From positions 1 to 18,663 of the forward strand of contig JBKJMN010000389.1 of assembly GCA_046596405.1 (NCBI GenBank): a stretch of 18,663 nucleotides of DNA, written 5' to 3'. The translations under genes were made by a program, and so were the position numbers. The notes beneath the pieces were generated by a model, which worked only from the letters and a program-made list of their open reading frames with translations, was not told where the DNA came from and did no database searches. Positions 1-7,422 of the stretch are shown here, piece by piece. Within the stretch, counting starts at the first letter, position 1. Each line of letters begins with the position of its first letter. Source of the DNA: PALSA-1004 sp046596405. Lineage in GTDB: Bacteria; Pseudomonadota; Gammaproteobacteria; Burkholderiales; SG8-41.

Positions 1-300
1 GAACACCAGCCGGGCAATCCGGGCGTGCATGATCGCGCCGGCGCACATCACGCATGGCTCGAGCGTCACATAGAGTTCGCAATCGACCAGCCGGTAGTTG
101 CCGATGCGCGACGCGGCGTCGCGCAACGCGACGATCTCCGCGTGGGCGGACGGATCACGGCTCGAAACCGGCTGATTGTAGCCGCGGCCGATAATTGCGC
201 CGGCGCTGACCACCACCGCCCCTACCGGCACTTCCCCGCGCGCTTGCGCTGCGTCCGCAAGGAGCATCGCCTCGCGCATGTAGAGTTCGTCCGCCATCAT
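1..300 (-). CDS. tadA: tRNA-specific adenosine deaminase TadA (3' part missing)
   Basis: This is the N-terminal 100 residues of a zinc-dependent deaminase; the left window edge cuts off the rest, and full-length TadA is usually about 150-170 residues. It converts A34 to inosine in the anticodon of tRNA-Arg(ACG), so that one tRNA can read several Arg codons. The cytidine/deoxycytidylate deaminase signature is visible: an HAE motif at residues 53-55 (zinc ligand His and proton-shuttling Glu) and PCVMC at 82-86, with the two further Cys zinc ligands. The start is one of two tandem ATG codons (300 or 297). It follows the YffB-like gene by 18 nt, so it is probably the last gene of a guaA-yffB-tadA transcript. 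A related cytosine or guanine deaminase is a less likely alternative. Confidence 0.93.
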   Translation of the reverse strand, partial: MMADELYMREAMLLADAAQARGEVPVGAVVVSAGAIIGRGYNQPVSSRDPSAHAEIVALRDAASRIGNYRLVDCELYVTLEPCVMCAGAIMHARIARLVF

Positions 301-318
301 CTGCGGCGCACCAGGCGC

Positions 319-675
319 TTAGCCCGCGATGCGCAGTGCACGCTCGTAATGCTCCGGCTTAAACCCCACCGACAACCTGCCATCGTCGTCGAGCACCGGA
401 CGCTTGATCATCGATGGCTGCGCGATCATCAAGTCGATAGCGCTCGCGGCGGTCACCCACACCCTGGCTGCGTCCGGCAATTTTCGGAAAGTCGTGCCCG
501 CGCGATTCAGCAGCGTTTCCCAGCCGAGTTCGTTGCACCAGCGCTGCAGGCGCTTGCGTTCGATGCCCGCAATCTTGTAATCGTGAAATTCGTATTCGAC
601 GCGATTCGCAGCGAGCCACGCGCGTGCTTTTTTTACGGTATCGCAGTTTTTGATGCCGTAAAGCGTGATGGTCAT
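319..675 (-). CDS. YffB/ArsC-like (Spx/MgsR family) thioredoxin-fold protein
   Basis: This is a complete 118-residue protein of the ArsC/Spx family, closest to the YffB branch. It opens with a beta strand and the motif GIKNCDTVKKAR, where Cys11 takes the place of the arsenate-reductase nucleophile. It also has the family features NELGWETLLN near residues 48-57, a GTTFRKL stretch, and MIKRPVL near residue 90. Classical ArsC has a different active-site context (HNPxCSxSR), so arsenate reduction is not supported; YffB-type proteins have been suggested to use glutathione, but their role is not settled. The ATG lies only 1 nt beyond the guaA stop codon, which implies translational coupling. tadA follows after 18 nt. 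Confidence 0.85.
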   Translation of the reverse strand: MTITLYGIKNCDTVKKARAWLAANRVEYEFHDYKIAGIERKRLQRWCNELGWETLLNRAGTTFRKLPDAARVWVTAASAIDLMIAQPSMIKRPVLDDDGRLSVGFKPEHYERALRIAG

Positions 676-676
676 G

Positions 677-2242
677 CTATTCCCACTCGATCGTGGCCGG
701 CGGCTTGCTCGAAATATCGTAGACGACGCGGTTTATGCCGCGTACCTCGTTGATTATCCGGTTCGATACCTTCGCGAGCAGGCTGTACGGCAGCTCAGCC
801 CACTGCGCGGTCATGAAGTCGGTCGTCTGCACGGCGCGCAGGGAAACAACATGCTCGTACGTGCGGCCGTCCCCCATCACGCCGACTGAGCGCACCGGCA
901 GAAATACAACGAACGCCTGCGCGGTCCGGTCGTACCAACCGGCGGCGCGCAACTCGTCGATAAATATCGCGTCGGCGCGGCGCAGCAAATCCGCATAGGC
1001 TGCCTTCACCTCGCCAAGTATGCGCACACCGAGGCCGGGGCCCGGAAACGGATGCCGGAACACCATCTCGCGCGGCAGGCCGAGCGCGACGCCGAGTTCG
1101 CGCACTTCGTCCTTGAACAGTTCGCGCAACGGCTCCAACAGCTTCAAATGTAGCGTCTCAGGGAGGCCGCCCACGTTGTGATGCGATTTGATCGTGTGCG
1201 CTTTCTTGGTTTTCGCGCCCGCCGATTCGATCACATCGGGATAGATGGTGCCCTGCGCGAGCCATTTGACGCCCGGCAGCCTCGCCGACTCACGCTGAAA
1301 AACTTCGACGAACACGCGGCCGATGATCTTGCGCTTCTGCTCGGGCTCATCCACGCCGGCGAGCGCGTCCAGGAAGTGGCGCGACGCGTCGACGTGGATG
1401 ACTTTGACGCCGAGCCCGCTCGCGAAAGTCTGCATGACCTGCTCGGCTTCGTTCAATCGCAGCAAGCCATTATCGACAAATACGCAGGTAAGCTGTTTGC
1501 CTATCGCACGCTGCAGTAATGCGGCAGCGACCGCCGAATCGACGCCGCCCGACAACCCGAGCAGCACTTCATCGGCGCCAACTGCGGAGCGGATCCTGCC
1601 GATTGCCTCGTCCGCATAAGCAGGCATGCTCCAATCGCCGTCGAGCTTGCAAATGTCCCGCACGAACCGCTCGATGATGGCCTTGCCCTGCAGCGTATGG
1701 GTAACTTCCGGATGAAACTGGACGCCGTAGAACCGGCGCGCCTCATCGGCCATTCCGGCGATCGGGCATGCTGCGTTGCTCGCGATGATAATGAATCCCT
1801 TCGGCAGCGCGGTCACTTTATCGCCATGGCTCATCCAGACGTCGAGCAAGCCATGGTTTTCCGCGTTGGCGCGGTCCTGGATGTCCTTGAACAACGCCGA
1901 ATGGCCGTGTGCGCGCACTTCGGCGTAACCGAATTCGCGCACCGTGCCGCTCTCGACTTTGCCGCCGAGTTGCGCCGCCATCGTCTGCATGCCGTAACAG
2001 ATGCCGAGCACGGGAACGCCGAGTTCGAACACCCGCTGCGGCGCGCGCGGGGTGCCGCCCTCCCACACCGACGCGGGCCCGCCGGACAGAATGATTCCCG
2101 CCGGCGCGAAATTCCGCACGAATTCGTCGCTGACATCATGCGGATGTAGTTCGCAGTAGACATTGGTCTCGCGCACACGCCGCGCGATCAACTGCGTGTA
2201 TTGCGCGCCGAAATCTAGGATCAGGATTTTTTGATGCGGCAT
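677..2242 (-). CDS. guaA: GMP synthase (glutamine-hydrolysing)
   Basis: This 521-residue enzyme aminates XMP to GMP with glutamine and ATP, the last step of de novo guanine nucleotide synthesis in the cytosol. The N-terminal class I glutamine amidotransferase carries the triad: Cys82 in GICYGMQ, then His177 and Glu179 in GVQFHPEV. The ATP pyrophosphatase domain has its P-loop SGGVDS at 231-236, and the C-terminal dimerisation domain ends in the typical PPATIEWE. The length is normal and all key residues are present. The ATG at 2242 is the obvious start, but no strong Shine-Dalgarno sequence precedes it. An intrinsic terminator stands between it and upstream guaB, so its expression must rely on read-through or on a weak local promoter. 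The downstream YffB-like gene begins 1 nt after its stop. Confidence 0.98.
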   Translation of the reverse strand: MPHQKILILDFGAQYTQLIARRVRETNVYCELHPHDVSDEFVRNFAPAGIILSGGPASVWEGGTPRAPQRVFELGVPVLGICYGMQTMAAQLGGKVESGTVREFGYAEVRAHGHSALFKDIQDRANAENHGLLDVWMSHGDKVTALPKGFIIIASNAACPIAGMADEARRFYGVQFHPEVTHTLQGKAIIERFVRDICKLDGDWSMPAYADEAIGRIRSAVGADEVLLGLSGGVDSAVAAALLQRAIGKQLTCVFVDNGLLRLNEAEQVMQTFASGLGVKVIHVDASRHFLDALAGVDEPEQKRKIIGRVFVEVFQRESARLPGVKWLAQGTIYPDVIESAGAKTKKAHTIKSHHNVGGLPETLHLKLLEPLRELFKDEVRELGVALGLPREMVFRHPFPGPGLGVRILGEVKAAYADLLRRADAIFIDELRAAGWYDRTAQAFVVFLPVRSVGVMGDGRTYEHVVSLRAVQTTDFMTAQWAELPYSLLAKVSNRIINEVRGINRVVYDISSKPPATIEWE

Positions 2243-2276
2243 TTCGACAATTCGCAGTTCAGCGTTTTAAACCCGG

Positions 2277-2309
2277 AAAAAAACACGGCAACGCGCGAAA
2301 GCGTTGCCG
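2277..2309 (-). terminator. Intrinsic terminator between guaB and guaA
   Basis: Reading the minus strand, the 9-bp perfect stem CGGCAACGC / GCGTTGCCG (2309-2301 with 2294-2286) encloses the loop TTTCGC. After TG it is followed by a run of seven T (2283-2277). It begins 24 nt beyond the guaB stop and ends about 35 nt before the guaA start. No T run follows on the plus strand, so it acts in one direction only. Confidence 0.85.
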
Positions 2310-2333
2310 ACACGTGACATTCGCGAGCGACTT

Positions 2334-3797
2334 CTAATCGACACGATAGTTCGGCGCTTCCTTCGTGATTTGCACATCGTGCACGTGGGATTCGCGGATT
2401 CCAGCGTGCGTAATTTCGACGAATTCCGCCTTGCTGCGCAGCTCCTCGATTGCATCGCAACCGGTGTAACCCATGCTGGCGCGCAGACCGCCCATCAACT
2501 GCTGAATCAACGGCACCACCCCGCCCTTGTACGGCACGCGTCCTTCGACGCCTTCGGGCACGAGTTTCTCCGTCGCCTCTTCGGCGTCCTGGAAGTAACG
2601 GTCGGCCGCACCCTGCTGCATCGCGCCGAGCGAACCCATGCCGCGATAGGATTTATACGAGCGGCCCTGATACAACTCGGTATCTCCCGGCGATTCTTCA
2701 GTGCCGGCGAACAGCCCGCCTATCATCACTGAGTGCGCGCCGGCGGCGAGCGCCTTCGCGATGTCGCCGGAGAACCGAATGCCACCGTCCGCGATCAGCG
2801 GAATATCGGTCTTGGCCAGCGCTTTGGCGACATTATTCACGGCGCTGATCTGCGGCACACCGACACCCGCCACGATCCGCGTCGTGCAGATGGACCCCGG
2901 ACCGATGCCGACCTTGACTGCGTCGGCACCGTGATCGACCAGCGCTTTGGCTGCGCTCGCCGTCGCAATGTTGCCGCCGATCACCTGCGCTTTGGGGAAG
3001 TTTTTCTTCACCCATTTGACGCGGTCGAGCACGCCCTGTGCATGCCCGTGAGCCGTGTCGACGACCACGAAATCGACGCCCGCTTCGATCAATGCCGCCG
3101 CGCGCTCCTCGGTTCCCTCGCCGACGCCGATCGCGGCGCCCACGCGCAACCGGCCAAGCTTGTCCTTGCATGCATTCGGATGTTCGGTCGATTTCTGAAT
3201 ATCCTTGACCGTGATCAGCCCGCGCAGCTCGAAGTTCCTGGTCACAACGAGCACGCGCTCGAGCCGATGCTTGTGCATCAATGCCATCGCATCCTCGCGG
3301 GTTGCGCCTTCCCGTACGGTGACGAGGCGCGATCGTGGCGTCATGATGTTCTTGATTGGCTGCCCGAGATTGGTTTCGAAGCGCAAGTCCCGATTGGTGA
3401 CGATGCCGACCACCCGCCCCGCCGCGTCGATCACGGGCAAGCCAGAAATCTTGTGCTGGGCGGTCAGCGCGAGCACGTCACGGACTTTCATATTCTGCGT
3501 GATCGTGATCGGATCTTTAACGACGCCACTCTCGAAGCGCTTGACCTTCGCGACTTCCGCAGCTTGCGCGCGCGCAGTCATGTTCTTGTGAATGATCCCG
3601 ATGCCACCCTCCTGCGCAATGGCTATCGCTAGGCGGGATTCGGTAACGGTGTCCATGGCGGCGGACAACAGCGGGATATTGAGACTGATGGTGCGCGTGA
3701 GCTTGGTGGTCAGGCTTACGTCGCGGGGCAGGATGGTGGAGTGGGCGGGGATCAGCAGGACATCGTCGAAGGTCAGGGCTTTTTGGACCACGCGCAT
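2334..3797 (-). CDS. guaB: IMP dehydrogenase
   Basis: This 487-residue cytosolic enzyme oxidises IMP to XMP with NAD+, the committed step to guanine nucleotides. It has the (beta/alpha)8 barrel interrupted by a tandem CBS (Bateman) module at roughly residues 93-205, the usual site of ATP/GTP allosteric control. The catalytic loop GPGSICTTR carries Cys304, and the mobile-flap motif SYRGMGS is present. The length matches the family (about 488), and I see nothing missing. A good GAGGGAA ribosome-binding site lies about 8 nt before the ATG, and a strong sigma-70-like promoter lies just upstream. A terminator follows, so guaB can be made as a single-gene transcript. Confidence 0.98.
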   Translation of the reverse strand: MRVVQKALTFDDVLLIPAHSTILPRDVSLTTKLTRTISLNIPLLSAAMDTVTESRLAIAIAQEGGIGIIHKNMTARAQAAEVAKVKRFESGVVKDPITITQNMKVRDVLALTAQHKISGLPVIDAAGRVVGIVTNRDLRFETNLGQPIKNIMTPRSRLVTVREGATREDAMALMHKHRLERVLVVTRNFELRGLITVKDIQKSTEHPNACKDKLGRLRVGAAIGVGEGTEERAAALIEAGVDFVVVDTAHGHAQGVLDRVKWVKKNFPKAQVIGGNIATASAAKALVDHGADAVKVGIGPGSICTTRIVAGVGVPQISAVNNVAKALAKTDIPLIADGGIRFSGDIAKALAAGAHSVMIGGLFAGTEESPGDTELYQGRSYKSYRGMGSLGAMQQGAADRYFQDAEEATEKLVPEGVEGRVPYKGGVVPLIQQLMGGLRASMGYTGCDAIEELRSKAEFVEITHAGIRESHVHDVQITKEAPNYRVD

Positions 3798-3820
3798 CTG
3801 GTGTTCCCTCGCAAAACAGC

Positions 3821-3849
3821 ATTATACGCAAACCCGCGTAAACCGCCAA
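3821..3849 (-). promoter_or_regulatory. Sigma-70-type promoter of guaB
   Basis: On the minus strand a consensus -10 box TATAAT (3826-3821) follows TTGGCG (3849-3844) at 17 bp spacing. Transcription would start near 3814, leaving a short leader of about 17 nt that consists mainly of the ribosome-binding site. I see no leader structure. Confidence 0.75.
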
Positions 3850-3879
3850 GCAAACCGGGCGTTAAAGGTATGCAAAGGA

Positions 3880-3916
3880 TTGACTGGTAACGCCAAAATC
3901 CGCTAGCTTGCTAGCG
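3880..3916 (+). promoter_or_regulatory. Possible promoter with overlapping inverted repeat, upstream of the DUF4124 gene
   Basis: A good -35 box TTGACT (3880-3885) is followed at 18 bp by a poor -10 box TAGCTT (3904-3909). That -10 lies inside the perfect inverted repeat CGCTAGC-TT-GCTAGCG (3901-3916). The repeat could be a repressor or activator site, or a hairpin in a longer transcript. The -35 match and the symmetry are visible; the function is inferred. Confidence 0.35.
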
Positions 3917-3969
3917 CTGCAACGGCGCGCGCCAAATGAAACCGGGCGAGCCGCAACTGAGGAACTCCG

Positions 3970-4440
3970 ATGAAAAAACTATTGACGGGTTGTGTCTTAA
4001 TGCTCGCTGCCGGCACCGCCGCCGCGCAGGTGATGGAATGCGTCGACGCCAAAGGCACCAAGACGATTGCCCAGTTTTGCCCTCCGGGAACGGTCAAGGA
4101 AAACAAGCTGCAAAAAGGCGGTGCGGGCCCCGGGCCATCCACCGCTCCGAGTGCGGCGGCGCCGGCGAAGTCCCTCGCCGAACGGGACGCGGATTTCAAG
4201 AAGCGCGCGCTCGAACGCCAGGAAGCGGCGAAGAAGGACGAGAAGGCGCAGTCCGACGCGAAGGAAACCGAGCGCAATTGCTTCGACGCGCGCTCCCAGT
4301 TGCGCGCGTTGCAGGACGGCCAGCGCATTTCGCGGACCGACCCCAAAACCGGCGAGCGCATCGTGCTCGAGGACAAGGACCGCCCGAACGAAATTGCCAG
4401 CGCGCAAAAGTCGGTCGATGCATGGTGCACCAAGAAATAG
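3970..4440 (+). CDS. Secreted DUF4124 domain protein
   Basis: This 156-residue protein has a clear Sec signal peptide: Lys-Lys at the start, a hydrophobic stretch, and a probable cleavage after AAA near residue 19. A DUF4124-like module follows (about 20-45: VMECVDAKGTKTIAQFCPPGT). Then come a Pro/Ala/Gly-rich linker, a highly charged probable helix (about 67-105, Lys/Glu/Arg/Ala-rich), and a C-terminal segment with Cys residues near 104 and 154. The mature protein has four Cys, suggesting periplasmic disulfides. It is the only plus-strand gene between guaB and rnfH, with its own TGAGGAA ribosome-binding site 6 nt before the ATG. Proteins of this layout are common in Betaproteobacteria, but their function is unknown and I do not assign one. 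No terminator is visible in the 18 nt to the convergent rnfH end. Confidence 0.85.
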   Translation: MKKLLTGCVLMLAAGTAAAQVMECVDAKGTKTIAQFCPPGTVKENKLQKGGAGPGPSTAPSAAAPAKSLAERDADFKKRALERQEAAKKDEKAQSDAKETERNCFDARSQLRALQDGQRISRTDPKTGERIVLEDKDRPNEIASAQKSVDAWCTKK

Positions 4441-4458
4441 GCGCCGCCCGCTAAACGC

Positions 4459-4770
4459 TTATCGGCGCGCCGGCTTCGCGACCTTTTTGGCGCGAGCGCG
4501 CCGCGACTGTTTCGGGTCCGCGATCAACGGCCGGTAAATCTCGATGCGGTCGAATTCACGTAGTACCGCCGTCGCTTCCGCGCGTTTGCCGAATACCCCC
4601 AGGGCCAGAGAGGCCACATCGATTTCGGAATAGCGCTCGAGAATGCCCGACTGCGCGATCGCTTGCGCGATAGTGAAGCCAGCCGGCACCCGCAGCGTTT
4701 GCTCGACCGCGTCGTGCGGCAGCGCATAAACGATCTCCACTTCTATCGTCTTCGCGCCTGCGTCAGCCAT
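4459..4770 (-). CDS. rnfH: RnfH family (UPF0125) ubiquitin-like protein
   Basis: This 103-residue protein has the beta-grasp RnfH fold: an initial strand IEVEIVYALP (about 9-18), a helix (TIAQAIAQSGIL), the conserved IDVASLALGVFGKRA segment (50-64), and a final VLREFDRIEIYRPL (69-82). A Lys/Arg-rich tail ends it. RnfH is named after genes in Rnf electron-transport operons, but this copy is paired with ratA, as in many proteobacteria; its molecular role is not established. Its ATG lies inside the end of ratA (8-nt ATGGCTGA overlap), which strongly suggests translational coupling. Confidence 0.92.
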   Translation of the reverse strand: MADAGAKTIEVEIVYALPHDAVEQTLRVPAGFTIAQAIAQSGILERYSEIDVASLALGVFGKRAEATAVLREFDRIEIYRPLIADPKQSRRARAKKVAKPARR

Positions 4771-5194
4771 ACAGGCTTTGCGCGCGCTTGACGAACGCGT
4801 CGACCATGCTGTTGGCGATGTAGCTGAACACCGGACCGATCAGCTTTTCGAGCAGGCGGTTGGAAAATTCATAGTGCAGGCTCAACTCGACCTTGCAACC
4901 TGTACCGCCGAGATCGGTGAAGCGCCAGCTGCCCTCGAGCATCCTGAATGGTCCTTCGATCAGCCTGATCTGCATCAGCCCAGGCGCGCTTTTCAGGTTT
5001 TCGGTGCTGAAGCTTTGCCGGATGCCGCGGTAGTTGATGTGCAGCGTCGCGCGCGTGACGCCGGCGTCGCGGTAATTGCATTCGCTGCCGCCGCACCACG
5101 GCAGAAACTCGGGATATTTTTCGACGGCATCGACGAGCTCGAACATGCGCGGCGCGGGTTGCGCGACCAGCACCGATTTCATTACTTGCGCCAT
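4763..5194 (-). CDS. ratA: RatA/Coq10-like START-domain protein
   Basis: This 143-residue single-domain protein of the polyketide cyclase/START (SRPBCC) superfamily has the diagnostic motifs VEKYPEFLPWC (about 24-34) and EGPFRMLEGSWRF (about 80-92), and a C-terminal helix with VDAFVKRAQSLYG. In E. coli the homologue RatA was reported to bind 50S subunits and block 70S assembly; other members resemble the ubiquinone-binding Coq10, so two roles remain possible. The length is normal (E. coli about 145). The ATG at 5194 is the longest option; Met5 is also plausible, and neither has a strong ribosome-binding site. It is divergent from smpB across 85 bp and overlaps rnfH downstream. Confidence 0.92.
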   Translation of the reverse strand: MAQVMKSVLVAQPAPRMFELVDAVEKYPEFLPWCGGSECNYRDAGVTRATLHINYRGIRQSFSTENLKSAPGLMQIRLIEGPFRMLEGSWRFTDLGGTGCKVELSLHYEFSNRLLEKLIGPVFSYIANSMVDAFVKRAQSLYG

Positions 5195-5279
5195 GAGCGG
5201 TCGAACCAGGGAAATGTATTGCGGGCGGGTTCCGGAGTGTTGCTGCTACAATCAAAACTGACGGTCACTATACCTCGAC

Positions 5280-5723
5280 ATGAGCATCGCACAAAATAAA
5301 AAAGCCTTTCACGACTACTTCGTGGAGCAGCAGTTCGAGGCGGGCGTAGAGCTCGAAGGCTGGGAAGTCAAATCGATACGGGCCGGCCGCCTGCAGCTCA
5401 AAGAAGCTTATGTCATCGTGCGCAACGGCGAGATCTATCTGATCGGCTGCCATATCAGCCCGCTTGCCACCGTGTCGACTCATTTTCAGCCCGATCCGGT
5501 GCGCACGAGAAAGTTATTGCTGCACAAGGAGGAAATCAATCGCCTGATCGGGAGCGTCGAGCGTGCGGGTTACACCATGCTGCCGCTCGACATGCACTTC
5601 AAGCGCGGCAAAATCAAGCTCGCCATTGGCCTGGCGAAAGGCAAAAAGCAGCACGACAAGCGACAGGCCGAAAAAGAGCGCGACTGGCAGCGGGAAAAGC
5701 AACGGGTGCTGAAGGTAAGGTAG
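5280..5723 (+). CDS. smpB: SsrA-binding protein SmpB
   Basis: This 147-residue protein binds tmRNA and carries it to stalled ribosomes for trans-translation. It shows the typical start NKKAFHDYF, the core ELEGWEVKSIRAGR (about 25-38), LKEAYV, and a basic C-terminal tail (residues about 118-147, GKKQHDKRQAEKERDW), which in known SmpB proteins becomes helical in the empty mRNA channel. It looks full-length. The start is fixed by homology. A TACAAT -10-like element sits at 5247-5252, but its -35 match is poor and there is no clear ribosome-binding site. No tmRNA gene (ssrA) lies in this window. It is divergent from ratA. Confidence 0.97.
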   Translation: MSIAQNKKAFHDYFVEQQFEAGVELEGWEVKSIRAGRLQLKEAYVIVRNGEIYLIGCHISPLATVSTHFQPDPVRTRKLLLHKEEINRLIGSVERAGYTMLPLDMHFKRGKIKLAIGLAKGKKQHDKRQAEKERDWQREKQRVLKVR

Positions 5724-5789
5724 CTCGAAGCGCCCCCCGCTCCGGCCGGGCAGCGAATCCCGCCTACCGACTCCGCAAGACCCGCGAAC

Positions 5790-7400
5790 ATGCTGAGATT
5801 GACTGAAATAAAACTGCCGCTGGACCACGGCAAAGCTGCGCTCGCCGCCGCCATTCTTGAGCGCCTCGGCATCGATAAGAGCGCGCTCGTTGGCTACTCG
5901 ATATTCCGGCGGAGCGTAGACGCGCGCCGGCGCTCCGCCATCACCTTTATCTACACACTCGATGTCGAGGTCCTTGCCGAAGGCGCCGTGCTCGAACGCC
6001 ACCGCGCTCATCGACATATCGCGCCGGCTCCCGATACAAACTACCGGTTCGTCGCGACCGCGTCAGCCGGACTTACCCAACGTCCTATCGTCATTGGCAC
6101 CGGTCCCTGCGGATTGTTCGCGGCACTAACTCTCGCGCAGATGGGATTTCGCCCCATTGTCCTCGAACGCGGCAAGGCCGTGCGCGAACGCACGAAGGAT
6201 ACGTTCGGGCTGTGGCGCAAATCGATCCTCAATCCGGAATCGAACGTGCAGTTCGGCGAAGGCGGCGCCGGCACCTTTTCCGACGGCAAGCTTTACAGCC
6301 AGATCAAGGACCCGCGCTCTTTAGGGCGCAAGGTTCTCACCGAGTTCGTCAAGGCTGGCGCGCCGGCCGAGATTCTTTACGTGAGCAAGCCGCACATCGG
6401 TACGTTCCGGCTCGTCGGCGTGGTCGAAAACATGCGCGACTCGATCCACGCGCTCGGCGGCGAAATCCGTTTTCAATGCAAAGTCGCTGACGTGCTTGTG
6501 GACAGCGGGAGCGTCCGCGGCATTGCGCTCGCCGACGGCGAAACGATTGCCGCCGACCACGTGGTGCTCGCGGTCGGCCACAGCGCGCGCGATACCTTCG
6601 AGATGCTCCACGCGCGCGGCATCCACATGGAAGCAAAACCCCTCTCTATCGGTTTCCGGATCGAGCATCCACAGTCGCTCATCGACCGCGCGCGCTACGG
6701 AACATTTGCCGGTTCGACGCTGCTCGGTGCGGCAGATTACAAGCTCGTGCATCACTGCGGCAACGGCCGTTCCGTTTACAGCTTTTGCATGTGCCCCGGC
6801 GGCACGGTGGTTGCCGCGGCTTCCGAACCCGGCCGCGTCGTTACGAACGGCATGAGCCAGTATTCGCGCAACGAGCGCAACGCGAATGCCGGTATCGTGG
6901 TCGGCATTACGCCGGCGGATTTCCCCGGAGATGCACTCGCCGGAATCGAATTTCAACGCCACTGGGAAGGCCGCGCATTCGATGCCGGTGGCGGCGACTA
7001 CCGCGCGCCGGCGCAACTGGTCGGGGATTACATTGCAAACCGCGCATCGACCGCGCTCGGATCCGTGGCTCCCTCGTACACGCCGGGAGTGTGCATGACC
7101 GACCTCAGTAGCTGCATCCCGGCGTACGCGGCCGACGCGATTCGCGAAGCATTGCCCGCGTTCGAAAAACAGCTCAAGGGTTTTGCGATGCATGACGCGG
7201 TATTGACGGGGGTGGAGACTCGCACGTCATCGCCGCTGCGAATCACGCGCAACGCGCGATATCAAAGTCTCAATACCCGCGGGCTTTATCCGGCCGGAGA
7301 AGGTGCGGGCTACGCGGGAGGCATACTTTCCGCGGCAGTCGATGGCATCGAAGTCGCCGAAGCCGTCGCGTTGAGTATGGCGGCGGCGGCCGGTGCATAA
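5790..7400 (+). CDS. FAD-dependent dehydrogenase, COG2509 type
   Basis: This 536-residue flavoprotein has an N-terminal domain of about 95 residues without a cofactor motif. A dinucleotide-binding motif GTGPCG follows (103-108, after RPIVI), with the acidic strand end VLERG near 124-128. The family-specific block NVQFGEGGAGTFSDGKL comes next (about 154-170), and GLYPAGEGAGYAGGI near the C-terminus (from residue 498), a second FAD-contacting motif. This layout fits the uncharacterised COG2509 FAD-dependent dehydrogenases. The substrate is unknown; I see no membrane segment or Fe-S cysteine cluster. The ATG at 5790 has a weak ribosome-binding site. It lies 66 bp after smpB and 22 bp before the pseudouridine synthase, so these may be co-transcribed. 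Confidence 0.85.
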   Translation: MLRLTEIKLPLDHGKAALAAAILERLGIDKSALVGYSIFRRSVDARRRSAITFIYTLDVEVLAEGAVLERHRAHRHIAPAPDTNYRFVATASAGLTQRPIVIGTGPCGLFAALTLAQMGFRPIVLERGKAVRERTKDTFGLWRKSILNPESNVQFGEGGAGTFSDGKLYSQIKDPRSLGRKVLTEFVKAGAPAEILYVSKPHIGTFRLVGVVENMRDSIHALGGEIRFQCKVADVLVDSGSVRGIALADGETIAADHVVLAVGHSARDTFEMLHARGIHMEAKPLSIGFRIEHPQSLIDRARYGTFAGSTLLGAADYKLVHHCGNGRSVYSFCMCPGGTVVAAASEPGRVVTNGMSQYSRNERNANAGIVVGITPADFPGDALAGIEFQRHWEGRAFDAGGGDYRAPAQLVGDYIANRASTALGSVAPSYTPGVCMTDLSSCIPAYAADAIREALPAFEKQLKGFAMHDAVLTGVETRTSSPLRITRNARYQSLNTRGLYPAGEGAGYAGGILSAAVDGIEVAEAVALSMAAAAGA

Positions 7401-7422
7401 TCCAGCATTGCGCCCAAGATCG

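Noticed and set aside
2733..3632. 299-codon plus-strand open frame opposite guaB
   Set aside because: It is the mirror frame of guaB codons; its composition is reverse-frame-like and it has no plausible domain.
6321..7193. 290-codon minus-strand open frame opposite the FAD dehydrogenase
   Set aside because: It is an antisense shadow of a conserved flavoprotein frame, with no independent support.
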